DNA of 64,000 nt from Neolewinella lacunae (GCF_014349155.1 NZ_JACSIT010000154.1:62001-126000), one strand, 5' to 3'; shown: positions 48,081-56,980, numbered from the stretch's first letter. Notes: generated by a model not told the origin, from the sequence alone. Numbers and translations are program-made.

Positions 48081-51000
48081 TTAAAATTGGGTATTGGTCA
48101 GGAACTGTTGTTCCCGGATGAGTTGATGGAGTTGGTGGAGTTGCGCGAGGCGCTCCTGGCGGTCCGTCAGCAGCGTATCACTGAGTTGGCGGAAGGTCAG
48201 AAAATCGATGGCCCCCTCGGCAAATTGGAGGCTGGCGATGCGCAGGAGGCGGTCTTCGCTGGCGGTGGCTCCCGCGTCGGTACCTTCGGTGGCGCTGCGC
48301 AGGGTGCGGATGTTGCGGTCCAGTTCTTCCAGACGCTGCTGGCGTTGTGTGGACAGGCTGCGGCGCAGGGTGCTGAGTTGCTCGTCTTGCAGGCGGCGTT
48401 GTTCGGTGCGGACTTTGCTTTCCCGGCGGTCGAGGGGCAGGGCCAGGCCTACGAAGAGGCCCTGGAAGGCCAGTTCTTTCTCCAGCGTCTGCACGAAATA
48501 GCCGGCGGAGAGCTGGGGCTGGCGGCTCAGGGTGCGGTCCAGTTCGCCCTCCCGGCGCAGCGTTTCCTGGCGGGCCCGCAGCTGTTGTTCCCGGGCGCTG
48601 GTATCGGCGGGTAGGGCCGTGCTTACGGGCAGGGGCAGGGCCAGGGGGCGCGGTCGCAGGTGCTGGGTAGAGGACAATTGAGCGAGGCGACGCACTTCGC
48701 TCTCCGCCGCCAGGGCCCGGCTGGCGGCCAGGTCGCGGTTGCGCCGGGCGGAGCGGAGGCGCTGGCGAAACAGTTCTTCCTCCACCACCCCGAGCGTTCC
48801 GGCCCGCTGCCGGGTAAGGAGCTGGCCCTCCAGCTCGGCGTAGCGCTGCAAGACCGTATCCTGCAGGGCAACCTGGGCCAGCTCGTAGCGCCAGGCGTCG
48901 TAGGCCGTGGCCAGCTGGTAGGCCAGGTTGCGGCGCAAGGATTGGCCGCTGGCGACCACTTCGGCCACCTGGGCATCCACCAGCGCGGCGCGGGGAGCCC
49001 GGCTGAAGAGGTGGTTGAAATTTTGCCGCGCACTGATGAGGTGGTCAAAGTCCCGGGCGTTGATCTGCCCGCCCTGGTAGTCGATTTCCAGCGGTGCCCA
49101 CTGCCCGATGGCCTGGCGGTTCAGTCCCACGGCAGCCTCTTCCCGGCGCAGGTTGGCCAGCTCAGGGTTTTGGCCGATGGCGAGGTCAAGCAGCTGGGGA
49201 AAGTCTTCGATGGGCTGGGCGTGGAGACCGGTATTGCCCCCCATTGCTCCTAACAACAAGACCATGGCACCTGCGGCCGCGCCCCGGAAACTACGGCCGT
49301 TGACTACCCGGTAAAGCGCCGGCAACACCACCAGCGTCAGCAAGGTAGAAGAGAGCAAGCCACCGATGACGACCGTCGCCAGGGGCCGCTGCACCTCCGC
49401 TCCGCTGCCCGTAGACAGCGCCATGGGCAAGAAGCCGAAGGCCGCCACCGCCGCCGTCATCAACACCGGCCGCAGGCGGGTGGTGGCGGCTTCGGTGATG
49501 GTTTCGATGACGCCCAAGGCCCGCTCCTGCCGCAACTGGCGAATGGCACTGATGAGTACGATGCCATTGAGCACCGCAATGCCAAACAAAGCAATGAAAC
49601 CAATGCCCGAGGAGATGCTGAAAGGCATGCCCCGCAGCCACAGCGCCAGGATGCCCCCGATGGCCGAAAGCGGCACCGCCACCAAAATCATCAGCGCATC
49701 GCGGGCCGACGAAAAAGCCAGGTAGAGCAACAGAAAGATCAGGCCCAGGGCAATGGGCACGGCGATGAGCAGGCGCTGCCGGGCGCTGCGCAGGTTCTCG
49801 AAAGTGCCACCGTACTGGATCTCGTAGCCGGGGGGCAGGTCGAGCCCCTCCGCCAACCGGGCCTGGATGTCTTCCACCAGCCCTGCCACATCGCGGTTGC
49901 GGACGTTGACACCGATGTTGATGAAGCGCCGGGCCTGCTCGCGGGAGATCAGCATGGGGCTGAGGCGTTCTTCCACGGTAGCCACTTCGCTTAAGGGGAG
50001 GAGGCGGCCGTGGTGGTCCGCCAGCGTCAGCTGGGCCAGGTCCAGGTCCTCCCGGTACGCTTTATCCAGACGCACTACGAGGTCGAACTTCCGTTCTTCT
50101 TCGTAGACGGCGCCCACGACCTCGCCGGCGTAGGCGGCCCGGACGAGCTGGTTGGCCGCGCGCACATCGATGCCGAACTGGGCCAGGCGGTCGTGATCGT
50201 AGCGGACGTTGAGCTGGCGCAGGCCATCGGTTTGGTCAACCTTTACGTCGCCCGCCCCGTCAATTCGCCGGATGATGTCGGCGGCCAACTCCGCCTGGGC
50301 CTTGAGGACGGTGGGGCTTTCCCCGAAAATTTTCACGGATACGTCGGACTTCGACCCCGTCATCAACTCGTTGAAGCGAAGTTGGATGGGCTGCGTGAAT
50401 TCGAAGGCCGCCCAGGTGAGGGGAGCGAGTTTTTCCTTCATGAGGGCCATGAGGTCTTCGGTGTTGTCGGCTGACGTCCATTCCTCTTTGTCTTTGAGGA
50501 TGATCATGATGTCGGCATCTTCGATGGCCATGGGGTCGGTGGGCACTTCGGCGGTACCGATTTTGGAGACGACGTGCCTGACCTCGGGAAAATTATCGAG
50601 CAAAATCCGCTCCGCCAGCGTGGAGGTGTGAATGCTTTCCTGCAGGGAACTGCCGGGCTTGATGGATTGCTGCATGGCGATATCGCCTTCCTCCAGGGTG
50701 GGGATGAACTCGCCACCCATGCGACTGAAGAGCAGTAGCGACAGGGCAAGTGCCAGGCCTGCCAGAACGAGTGTGAAGGTGGCCCTGTGCAGCGCGACGC
50801 GGAGTACGGGCCGGTAAAGCCGTCCGAAAAAATCCATGATCCGGTGGGCAAGCCCTCCTTCCGGCCGGATTTCTTTTTTGATGAACAGCGAAGCCATGAC
50901 GGGGACGTAGGTTACCGAAAGCAGCAGGGAGCCGAGGATGGCCAGGCTGACCACCTGGGCCATGGGGCGGAAAGTTTTGCCCTCCACCCCTTCGAGGGCC

Positions 51001-52385
51001 AGGATCGGCAGGAACACCACCAGGATGATGAGGACACCGAAGGCAGCAGCCCGGTAAATCTTCCCCGTCGCCGCCAGTACAACCCCATCGAAGGCCGGCT
51101 GGCTCAGCTTTTGCCCGACGTAACTGACGGCCAGCACGTGCAGCAAGCCTTCCATGATGATGACTGCTCCGTCGATGACGATGCCGAAATCGATGGCCCC
51201 CAAAGACATCAGGTTGGCCGAGATGCCGAAGTAGCGCATGAGGATGAGGGCGAAGAGCATCGACAGTGGGATGACAGAGGCGACGATGAGGCCCGCCCGT
51301 AAATTGCCCAGCAACAACAGTAGTACGAAAATGACGATGAGGCCGCCTTCGATGAGGTTAGTCCGGACGGTATCGATGGTCCGGCCAATGAGTGCCGCGC
51401 GGTCGAGGTAGGGGTAGATGCTGACGCCTGCGGGCAGGGCACTCTGGATGGTTTTCATGCGTTCCTCGACGTTGGCCAGGGCTTCGGAGGAGTTGGCCCC
51501 TTTGAGCATCAGGGTGATGCCGCCGACGACCTCGCCTTTGCCGTCCATCGTCATGGCCCCGTAGCGCTTGGCGCTGCCGGTGGTGACGGTGGCTACGTCG
51601 CGCACGCGCAGGGGTGGGCCGGTGGTATTGCCCAGGGGGATGGCCCCGATGGACGCTGGCGTGGTGACCCGCCCATCGGTACGGATGTAGTAGGAGTAGC
51701 TGCCGCGCTCCAGGTAGCTGCCGCCGCTGTTTTCGTTGTTGTCTTGCAGGGCGGTGATGACTTCGGCCAGGCTGATGCCCGTGGCGCGGAGCTGGTCCGG
51801 CAAAATGGCTACCTCGTACTGCTTGAGGTAGCCGCCGAAGCTGCTCACCTCGATGATGCCGGGCGTACCGTTGAGCTGGCGTTTGACGATCCAGTCCTGG
51901 ATGGTACGCAGCTCCGTAGCGTCGTACTGGTGGGCGTGGGCGGCATCGACGGTCAAGACGTACTGGTAGATTTCGCCAAGGCCGGTGGTGATGGGCATCA
52001 GCTCGGTGTCTACCCCTTCGGGTAATTCACCGGCGGCTACGTTGAGTTGCTCCTGGACGTACTGCCGGGCGCGGAGCACCTCCACCGTTTCCTCGAAAAC
52101 GATGGTGATGACGGAAAGCCCGTAACGGGAGATGGAGCGGACCTCGAGCACGTCGGGGATATTGGTCATGGCCGCCTCCAGGGGGTAGGTGATGAGTTGT
52201 TCGACCTCCTCGGGGGCGAAGGTGGGGGCAACGCTGACGATCTGCACCTGGTTGTTGGTGATGTCGGGGACGGCATCGAGCGGGATGCGCGTAGCGGAGA
52301 AAATGCCGAGGGCGGCCATGGCAGCAACGCCCAGCAACACGATCAGCTTATTCCCCAGGGAAAACCTGATGATACTTTCGAACAT
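48081..52385 (-). CDS. CzcA/CusA heavy-metal RND pump fused to a TolC-like outer membrane factor
   Basis: 1434 residues from the ATG at 52385 (MFESIIRFSLGNKLIVLL). Residues 1 to ~1030 are an HME-RND transporter. They have TM1, porter domains (APTFAPEEVEQLITYPLEAAM), TM4 motif SLGAIDFGIVIDGAVIIMEG with the proton-relay acids, and TM7-12 with FGIAVLNGIVLIS and FGFLPMALSTGSGAEVQRPLATVVIGG. At ~1033-1060 comes a signal-peptide-like remnant (MVLLLGAMGGNTGLHAQ). Then ~380 residues of TolC-type helices (LLDLAIGQNPELANLRREE ...). Such CzcA-CzcC fusions are known in Bacteroidota. Expected cargo is Cu, Ag, Zn, Co or Cd. Two exact 18-mers lie inside. Confidence 0.94.
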   Translation of the reverse strand: MFESIIRFSLGNKLIVLLGVAAMAALGIFSATRIPLDAVPDITNNQVQIVSVAPTFAPEEVEQLITYPLEAAMTNIPDVLEVRSISRYGLSVITIVFEETVEVLRARQYVQEQLNVAAGELPEGVDTELMPITTGLGEIYQYVLTVDAAHAHQYDATELRTIQDWIVKRQLNGTPGIIEVSSFGGYLKQYEVAILPDQLRATGISLAEVITALQDNNENSGGSYLERGSYSYYIRTDGRVTTPASIGAIPLGNTTGPPLRVRDVATVTTGSAKRYGAMTMDGKGEVVGGITLMLKGANSSEALANVEERMKTIQSALPAGVSIYPYLDRAALIGRTIDTVRTNLIEGGLIVIFVLLLLLGNLRAGLIVASVIPLSMLFALILMRYFGISANLMSLGAIDFGIVIDGAVIIMEGLLHVLAVSYVGQKLSQPAFDGVVLAATGKIYRAAAFGVLIILVVFLPILALEGVEGKTFRPMAQVVSLAILGSLLLSVTYVPVMASLFIKKEIRPEGGLAHRIMDFFGRLYRPVLRVALHRATFTLVLAGLALALSLLLFSRMGGEFIPTLEEGDIAMQQSIKPGSSLQESIHTSTLAERILLDNFPEVRHVVSKIGTAEVPTDPMAIEDADIMIILKDKEEWTSADNTEDLMALMKEKLAPLTWAAFEFTQPIQLRFNELMTGSKSDVSVKIFGESPTVLKAQAELAADIIRRIDGAGDVKVDQTDGLRQLNVRYDHDRLAQFGIDVRAANQLVRAAYAGEVVGAVYEEERKFDLVVRLDKAYREDLDLAQLTLADHHGRLLPLSEVATVEERLSPMLISREQARRFINIGVNVRNRDVAGLVEDIQARLAEGLDLPPGYEIQYGGTFENLRSARQRLLIAVPIALGLIFLLLYLAFSSARDALMILVAVPLSAIGGILALWLRGMPFSISSGIGFIALFGIAVLNGIVLISAIRQLRQERALGVIETITEAATTRLRPVLMTAAVAAFGFLPMALSTGSGAEVQRPLATVVIGGLLSSTLLTLVVLPALYRVVNGRSFRGAAAGAMVLLLGAMGGNTGLHAQPIEDFPQLLDLAIGQNPELANLRREEAAVGLNRQAIGQWAPLEIDYQGGQINARDFDHLISARQNFNHLFSRAPRAALVDAQVAEVVASGQSLRRNLAYQLATAYDAWRYELAQVALQDTVLQRYAELEGQLLTRQRAGTLGVVEEELFRQRLRSARRNRDLAASRALAAESEVRRLAQLSSTQHLRPRPLALPLPVSTALPADTSAREQQLRARQETLRREGELDRTLSRQPQLSAGYFVQTLEKELAFQGLFVGLALPLDRRESKVRTEQRRLQDEQLSTLRRSLSTQRQQRLEELDRNIRTLRSATEGTDAGATASEDRLLRIASLQFAEGAIDFLTFRQLSDTLLTDRQERLAQLHQLHQLIREQQFLTNTQF
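48646..48663 (+). repeat. Dispersed 18-mer, copy 10 (inside the pump-TolC fusion)
   Basis: GGGCGCGGTCGCAGGTGC, exact. In the gene frame it encodes His-Leu-Arg-Pro-Arg-Pro in a Pro/Leu-rich linker of the TolC-like part. Confidence 0.85.
49267..49284 (-). repeat. Dispersed 18-mer, copy 11 (at the RND/TolC joint)
   Basis: GCACCTGCGGCCGCGCCC, exact. It encodes Arg-Gly-Ala-Ala-Ala-Gly between the pump's last helix and the remnant signal peptide of the TolC-like part. Confidence 0.85.
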
Positions 52386-52509
52386 AAAAACTTGGGAATG
52401 GCGGGAGGGCAAGGGGTGCTGGACGAAAATCCAGCAGCGCGCCGACCCGGGGTAGCACGATCGCTGGCCGGAGCCAGCGCAGAGGGTGCGCTAAGTGCGC
52501 GAAAGTGGG

Positions 52510-52923
52510 CTACCCGACGGTGGGTGGACCGCGCGGCGAGGCCTGGCGGCGGCTTCCCGCTTGCAGTGGCCACGTACGCTGTTCCGAATGGCGTACGCGA
52601 TCGGGTACAAACCCGGCGGCTACTTCGCTGACGAAGCAGCTGGGAATGGGAGGCAAAGCGGCCGAAAAAGCGGGGGCTGCCAGGGAAAAACCGGGGGCTT
52701 TTTCCGGAGAAAAGTACTCCAGGTGATCTTCTCCCATATCCGCTTCCACCAAGCCCGCCAACACGCCCAGCCAATTGGCGTGGGCATTTTGGCGGGAGCA
52801 TAAAGTGGGCACGCCGCGTTCGGTGATGTGGTCCGTATGGACGTGCGGCACCAGGGTGTGGACCAGCAGGATCAGGCCCGACAGCAACAGAAAGTTCCGC
52901 AGTGAATTGGCGGTGTGACGCAT
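52510..52923 (-). CDS. Small exported His-rich-start protein upstream of the metal pump
   Basis: 137 residues. The N terminus MRHTANSLRNFLLLSGLILLVHTLVPHVHTDH is a signal peptide or anchor followed at once by HVHTDH and later HAN and DHLEYF. Clustered His/Asp/Cys residues could bind metal outside the cytoplasm. It lies 124 bases upstream of the efflux pump on the same strand, the usual place in Bacteroidota cus/czc loci for a small unannotated protein. The C-terminal third is Arg/Pro-rich and less convincing, so the true 3' end is uncertain. No known family. Confidence 0.6.
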   Translation of the reverse strand: MRHTANSLRNFLLLSGLILLVHTLVPHVHTDHITERGVPTLCSRQNAHANWLGVLAGLVEADMGEDHLEYFSPEKAPGFSLAAPAFSAALPPIPSCFVSEVAAGFVPDRVRHSEQRTWPLQAGSRRQASPRGPPTVG

Positions 52924-53084
52924 TACAGCGGCAATTTAGGCCGATTTCTGTGGCTTAAGCGTGTCTGAACCTCCAATGCTGGTTATTTATCATCAGTCTA
53001 GTTGACGATAAGCGTGCCTGCACGGGCCCTTCCCCGGTGCAAGCCGCCCGAAATTCCTTTACTTTACCGCCACAATTGCAGAAA

Positions 53085-53888
53085 ATGGGCTTACAGGAAG
53101 TAGTATTGGTAACGGGGGCCTCCTCGGGGGTTGGCGAAGCACTAGCGCCATTGCTGGCCAAGCGGGGTTACCGCGTATATGGCATGAGCCGGCGGAGCGT
53201 GGCGCTGGCGGGGGTGACGGCCTTGCCGGCGGACGTAGGCGATGCCGCAGCCGTGAACGCCGCAGTGGCCCAACTCATCGAGGCCGAAGGAAGGCTCGAC
53301 ATCGTCCTGCACTGCGCGGGCATCGGCGGTGCTGGCCCCGTCGAACACATGCCCACGGCGGAAGCGCGGCGGATCATGGACACCAACTTCTGGGGCAGCT
53401 GGAACCTCTGCCAGGCTACCCTGCCCCACCTGCGGCAGAGCCCCCGCGGCCGCCTCTTGCTGGTGGGCAGCATCGCTGGCTTCATGGGCATCCCCTACCG
53501 CTCGGCCTACTGCGCCAGCAAGGCCGCCCTGAAGACCCTGGGCGATAGCCTGCGCATGGAACTCAAAGACAGCAACCTGCAGGTGGCCACCGTCTGCCCC
53601 GGAGACATCGCCACCAACTCCATCGCCACGCAGTACCGCCAACCCGCCGAAGACCTCGACCCGCTCTACCAGGGCCGCTACCGCAAGGCCGACGACGGCA
53701 TGGCCGCCAACGTAGACCACGGCATGGCCGCCAGCACCGTCGCCGAGCGGATGTACACCATCATGAACTACGAAGTGCTCAAGCCCTACTACGTCATCGG
53801 CGAACCCCTCCAAAAAGCCAGTACCGTAGCCAGCCGCCTGCTGCCCGGCCGGGTGTGGGAATGGGTGTTGGGGAAGTATTACAGTTGA
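53085..53888 (+). CDS. Short-chain dehydrogenase/reductase
   Basis: 267 residues from the ATG at 53085. Classical SDR: cofactor motif VTGASSGVGEALAPLL (TGxxxGxG, ~9-24), LHCAGIGGAG (NAG variant, His for Asn), catalytic Ser in LLVGSIAGFMGIPYRS, YCASKAALKTL with the YxxxK pair, and CPGDIAT. It oxidises or reduces an alcohol/ketone with NAD(P); the substrate is unknown. A TACTTTAC box (53060-53067) lies just upstream. Monocistronic. Confidence 0.92.
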   Translation: MGLQEVVLVTGASSGVGEALAPLLAKRGYRVYGMSRRSVALAGVTALPADVGDAAAVNAAVAQLIEAEGRLDIVLHCAGIGGAGPVEHMPTAEARRIMDTNFWGSWNLCQATLPHLRQSPRGRLLLVGSIAGFMGIPYRSAYCASKAALKTLGDSLRMELKDSNLQVATVCPGDIATNSIATQYRQPAEDLDPLYQGRYRKADDGMAANVDHGMAASTVAERMYTIMNYEVLKPYYVIGEPLQKASTVASRLLPGRVWEWVLGKYYS

Positions 53889-53968
53889 TCTTACCGGCAA
53901 CTGCGCGGCTGACGAGGGTCCGGTAGTCGGAAAAAACCCTTTACTTTGGTCGCCCAGTTTTTACATCC

Positions 53969-54634
53969 ATGACCAACGATACTTTCACGCTCGAACGTAC
54001 GGGAGGGGCCCGCATCGGCTTTACCAACGGTTCCTGGCCTTTCGGCAGATTGCGCCTGCGGACGGGGCAGTTGGAAATCAGCAATGGCCTGCGGCGGGTC
54101 CGTTTTGGGCCGGAAGACGTAGTGATGGTGCGCAGCTACCGGCAGTTCCCCGTCTTGACGCCGGGCGTGCAGGTGGTCCACCGCCGGGAGGATGTGCCGC
54201 TGATGGTGATCTTTTGGGGTTTTTCCGGGGTGGAAGAATTGGTGGAGGCAATTGGTCGGGGGGGCTTTCCGCTCAGCTCGGAAAAAACGCTATCCGCTGC
54301 CGATCGCCTCATTGTGGAGCGCACGGAACAAGTGCCCTTCCGGTGGGAGCGGCTGCTGGCCACGTTGCTGTTGCCAGTACTGGCGTTCGGGCTGGGCTAC
54401 CAGCTGGGCGACCCCGACCCGACCTCCCCGCAACGATTGCTGCTGGGGATGGCGCTGGCCAGCGCGGGGGTGGCTGTTTTGGGCCTCGTGGTACTGTTTT
54501 CGGGGCTGGTGCAGCGCTTTGTCCTCCGGCCCAATTTCACGGTAAAAGACGTGGCGGGCTGGCTGTGGTGGGTGGTGGCGTTGGCGGCTTTGCAGGCGGG
54601 GGGGATGGGCGTTTTGTTGATGTTGGATGTGTGA
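53969..54634 (+). CDS. Hypothetical membrane protein
   Basis: 221 residues, no signal peptide. A cytoplasmic N-terminal part (~1-118) is strand-rich (FTLERTGGARIGFTNGSWPFGRLRLRTGQLEIS ... VRFGPEDVVMVRSYRQFPVLTPGVQVVH) and has the look of a PH-like domain. Three TM helices follow (LLATLLLPVLAFGLGYQL; LLLGMALASAGVAVLGLVVLFSGLV; GWLWWVVALAALQAGGMGVLLML). Family not recognised. The last codons Leu-Asp-Val and the TGA stop are the first unit of a GATGTGTGATG repeat. TTTACTTTGG (53941-53950) is a candidate -7 region. Confidence 0.65.
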   Translation: MTNDTFTLERTGGARIGFTNGSWPFGRLRLRTGQLEISNGLRRVRFGPEDVVMVRSYRQFPVLTPGVQVVHRREDVPLMVIFWGFSGVEELVEAIGRGGFPLSSEKTLSAADRLIVERTEQVPFRWERLLATLLLPVLAFGLGYQLGDPDPTSPQRLLLGMALASAGVAVLGLVVLFSGLVQRFVLRPNFTVKDVAGWLWWVVALAALQAGGMGVLLMLDV

Positions 54635-54842
54635 TGTGTGATGTGTGATGTCAGATGTGTGATGTCAGATGTACAATGTTGTGCCGCAAGATCTGACATC
54701 GCAAATTGCGAGGAAGCGAGCCGGATGAGACGTCCGGATCCGACAAGATTTCGCCGGACGAGACGTCCGGAGCCGGGCCTGCCGCAACATCTGACATTGT
54801 ACATCTGACATCAGACATCACACATCTGACATCGCCCATTCA
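54627..54842. repeat. GATGTCAGATG / CATCTGACATC cluster with embedded REP hairpins
   Basis: GATGTGTGATGTCAGATG units run rightward from inside the last codons of the upstream gene. After two REP-like palindromes (CCGGATGAGACGTCCGG 54721-54737; CCGGACGAGACGTCCGG 54754-54770) the units return in inverted orientation (CATCTGACATTG, CATCTGACATC). The whole block is a large imperfect inverted repeat. Confidence 0.88.
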
Positions 54843-54852
54843 AGCTCCCCTT

Positions 54853-54869
54853 GCACCTGCGGCCGCGCA
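54853..54869 (-). repeat. Dispersed 18-mer, end-degenerate copy
   Basis: GCACCTGCGGCCGCGC then AA instead of CC. It directly follows the repeat block and lies upstream of the M20 dipeptidase gene. Confidence 0.8.
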
Positions 54870-55001
54870 ATAATCTGCCCCACGTAAATTTTCCGCCCCC
54901 CACCCCGCCAAACAAGGACGAAAACCGGAATCCGAACAGCACAATCCCCCCGGCACCTTACCTTGTGCCTCCAATTGCCCAACGCGCAGCTGCCCAAGAC
55001 C

Positions 55002-56393
55002 ATGACTACCCACCAGTACATCGACGCCCACCGCGAACGCTTCCTCGAAGAACTGTTCAGCCTCCTCCGCACCCCGAGCGTGAGCACCGACCCCGCCCGC
55101 AAGGACGACACCCACTACTGCGCCACCCAGGTGCAGGAGTACCTGCTCAAGGCCGGGATGGACGAAGTGAGCCTCTACCCCACGGCCGGCCACCCCATCG
55201 TCTACGCCGAAAAAATCATCGACCCCGCCCTGCCCACCGTCCTGGTCTACGGCCACTACGACGTGCAGCCCGCCGCCCCCCTCGAGCAGTGGGAAAGCGC
55301 CCCCTTCGAGCCCGTCATCAAAAAAACGGCCCTTCACCCCGAAGGTGCCATCTTTGCCCGGGGCGCGACTGATGACAAAGGACAGATGTTCATCCACGTC
55401 AAAGCCGTGGAAGCGATGATCCAGACGGGCAACCTGCCCTGCAACGTCAAATTCATGATCGAGGGCGAGGAAGAAATCGGCAGCCCCAACCTGACGCCCT
55501 TCATCCAGCAGTACCACGAAATGTTGGCCGCCGACGTCATCCTCGTGTCCGACACCAGCCTGCTGGCCAACGACGTGCCCAGCATCACCGTGGGCCTGCG
55601 CGGACTGAGCTACCTGGACGTAAAAGTGACCGCCGCCAGCAAAGACATGCACTCCGGCACCTACGGCGCGGGCGTCGCCAACCCCATCAATACCCTCTGC
55701 GAAATGGTGGCCAAGCTCAAAGACGAGCGCAAACACATCACCATCCCCGGTTTTTACGACGACGTGGTGTTTCCTTCCGATGAGGTCCGGGACATGATCC
55801 GCAACGCCCCCTTCGATGCGGCAGCGAAGATGGAAGGCCCCGGCCTGTTCGGGCTCGAAGGCGAAGAAGGCTACCACTTCTACGAGCGCACGGGCATTTT
55901 GCCTTCGCTGGATTGCAACGGCATCTGGGGCGGCTTCATGGAAAAAGGTTCCAAAACGATCATCCCCGCCGTGGCCAACGCCAAAATCAGCATGCGCCTG
56001 GTGAGCCAGCAAAACCACGAAAAAGCCGCGCAGCAGTTTGCGGACTACTTCAAATCCCTGGCCCCGGATACCGTGCGCGTGGAAGTCACGCCCCACCACG
56101 GCGGCAATCCCTACGTGACGCCAACCGACACCGTGGAGTACCAAGCCGCCTCCGCCGCCATGGAAGAAAGCTTCGGCCGCGTGCCCGTGCCGATGTACGG
56201 CGGTGGCTCCATCCCCATCATCGCTGCGTTCAAGGAAATTCTCAAAATCGAAACCATCCTCATGGGCTTTGGCCTCGATTCCGACGGCCTGCACAGCCCC
56301 AACGAGCACTTCGGCGTGGTCAACTTCTTCAAAGGCATCGAAACGGTTCCGCTCTTCTTCCGGGCCTACGCCAGCCGCAAAGCGGGCGCCTAG
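55002..56393 (+). CDS. M20-family dipeptidase
   Basis: 463 residues from the ATG at 55002. Zinc-dependent exopeptidase: first metal ligands in VLVYGHYDVQPA (H-x-D), FARGATDDKGQMFIHVKA with bridging Asp, the catalytic and ligand pair in IEGEEEIGSPN, a dimerisation domain (~200-350: GLRGLSYLDVKVTAASKDMHSGTYGAG), and the last ligand His in LHSPNEHFGV. It resembles carnosinase/cytosolic dipeptidases, cleaving dipeptides. No signal peptide. The stop TAG shares a G with the next gene's GTG. Confidence 0.95.
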   Translation: MTTHQYIDAHRERFLEELFSLLRTPSVSTDPARKDDTHYCATQVQEYLLKAGMDEVSLYPTAGHPIVYAEKIIDPALPTVLVYGHYDVQPAAPLEQWESAPFEPVIKKTALHPEGAIFARGATDDKGQMFIHVKAVEAMIQTGNLPCNVKFMIEGEEEIGSPNLTPFIQQYHEMLAADVILVSDTSLLANDVPSITVGLRGLSYLDVKVTAASKDMHSGTYGAGVANPINTLCEMVAKLKDERKHITIPGFYDDVVFPSDEVRDMIRNAPFDAAAKMEGPGLFGLEGEEGYHFYERTGILPSLDCNGIWGGFMEKGSKTIIPAVANAKISMRLVSQQNHEKAAQQFADYFKSLAPDTVRVEVTPHHGGNPYVTPTDTVEYQAASAAMEESFGRVPVPMYGGGSIPIIAAFKEILKIETILMGFGLDSDGLHSPNEHFGVVNFFKGIETVPLFFRAYASRKAGA

Positions 56394-56980
56394 TGCAGGA
56401 GGCAGAAGAGACCAATGCGGCAGCCAAGCCACGCAGCAAACGCCAAAAGCAGGCAGCCGTGCTGCGCATCGCCCGGAAACTCCACCGCCTGGCGGGCGTC
56501 GCCCTGTTTGTCTTCTTCTTCGTCATGGCCATCACCGGCGGACTCCTGGGCTGGAAAAAACACGCGGGGGAAATGCTGATGCCCAAAACTTACGCGGGTG
56601 CAAGTGCAGACCCGGGCAGCTGGCTGCCTATGGATAGCCTCAGTTTCCTGGCCATCGAGGCGCTTTACCAGTCCACCGGCCAACTCCTGGAGGTGGACCG
56701 CATTGACGTCCGGCCCGACAAAGGCAGCATGAAATTTCTCTTCCCCCGCCGCAACTTCGAGGTGCAGCTCGACGCCGCAACGGGGCGGGTCCTCAGCGTC
56801 GGCCGCCGCCACAACGACTGGATCGAGCAGGTCCACGATGGCTCCATCGTCGACGACTGGCTCGGCATCCCCAACGGGCTTTTCAAGGTGTTTTACAACA
56901 CGGTCATGGGCGCGGCACTCGTGCTCTTCACCGTAACCGGTTTCTGGTTGTGGTACGGGCCCCGGCGCATGCGCAGGTAG
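56393..56980 (+). CDS. PepSY-domain membrane protein
   Basis: 195 residues from a GTG that overlaps the M20 stop by one base (TAGTG). A Lys/Arg-rich cytoplasmic start leads to TM1 (LHRLAGVALFVFFFVMAITGGLLGW, ~40-63). An extracytoplasmic PepSY-like domain follows (~75-165: LSFLAIEALYQSTGQLLEVDRIDVRPDKGSMKFLFPRRNFEVQLDAATGRVLSVGRR), then TM2 (VFYNTVMGAALVLFTVTGFWLWYG, ~165-188). This is the layout of short PepSY-associated TM proteins, linked in other genomes to siderophore uptake or reductases. Function here unknown. An 18-mer follows 31 bases after the stop. Confidence 0.82.
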   Translation: MQEAEETNAAAKPRSKRQKQAAVLRIARKLHRLAGVALFVFFFVMAITGGLLGWKKHAGEMLMPKTYAGASADPGSWLPMDSLSFLAIEALYQSTGQLLEVDRIDVRPDKGSMKFLFPRRNFEVQLDAATGRVLSVGRRHNDWIEQVHDGSIVDDWLGIPNGLFKVFYNTVMGAALVLFTVTGFWLWYGPRRMRR

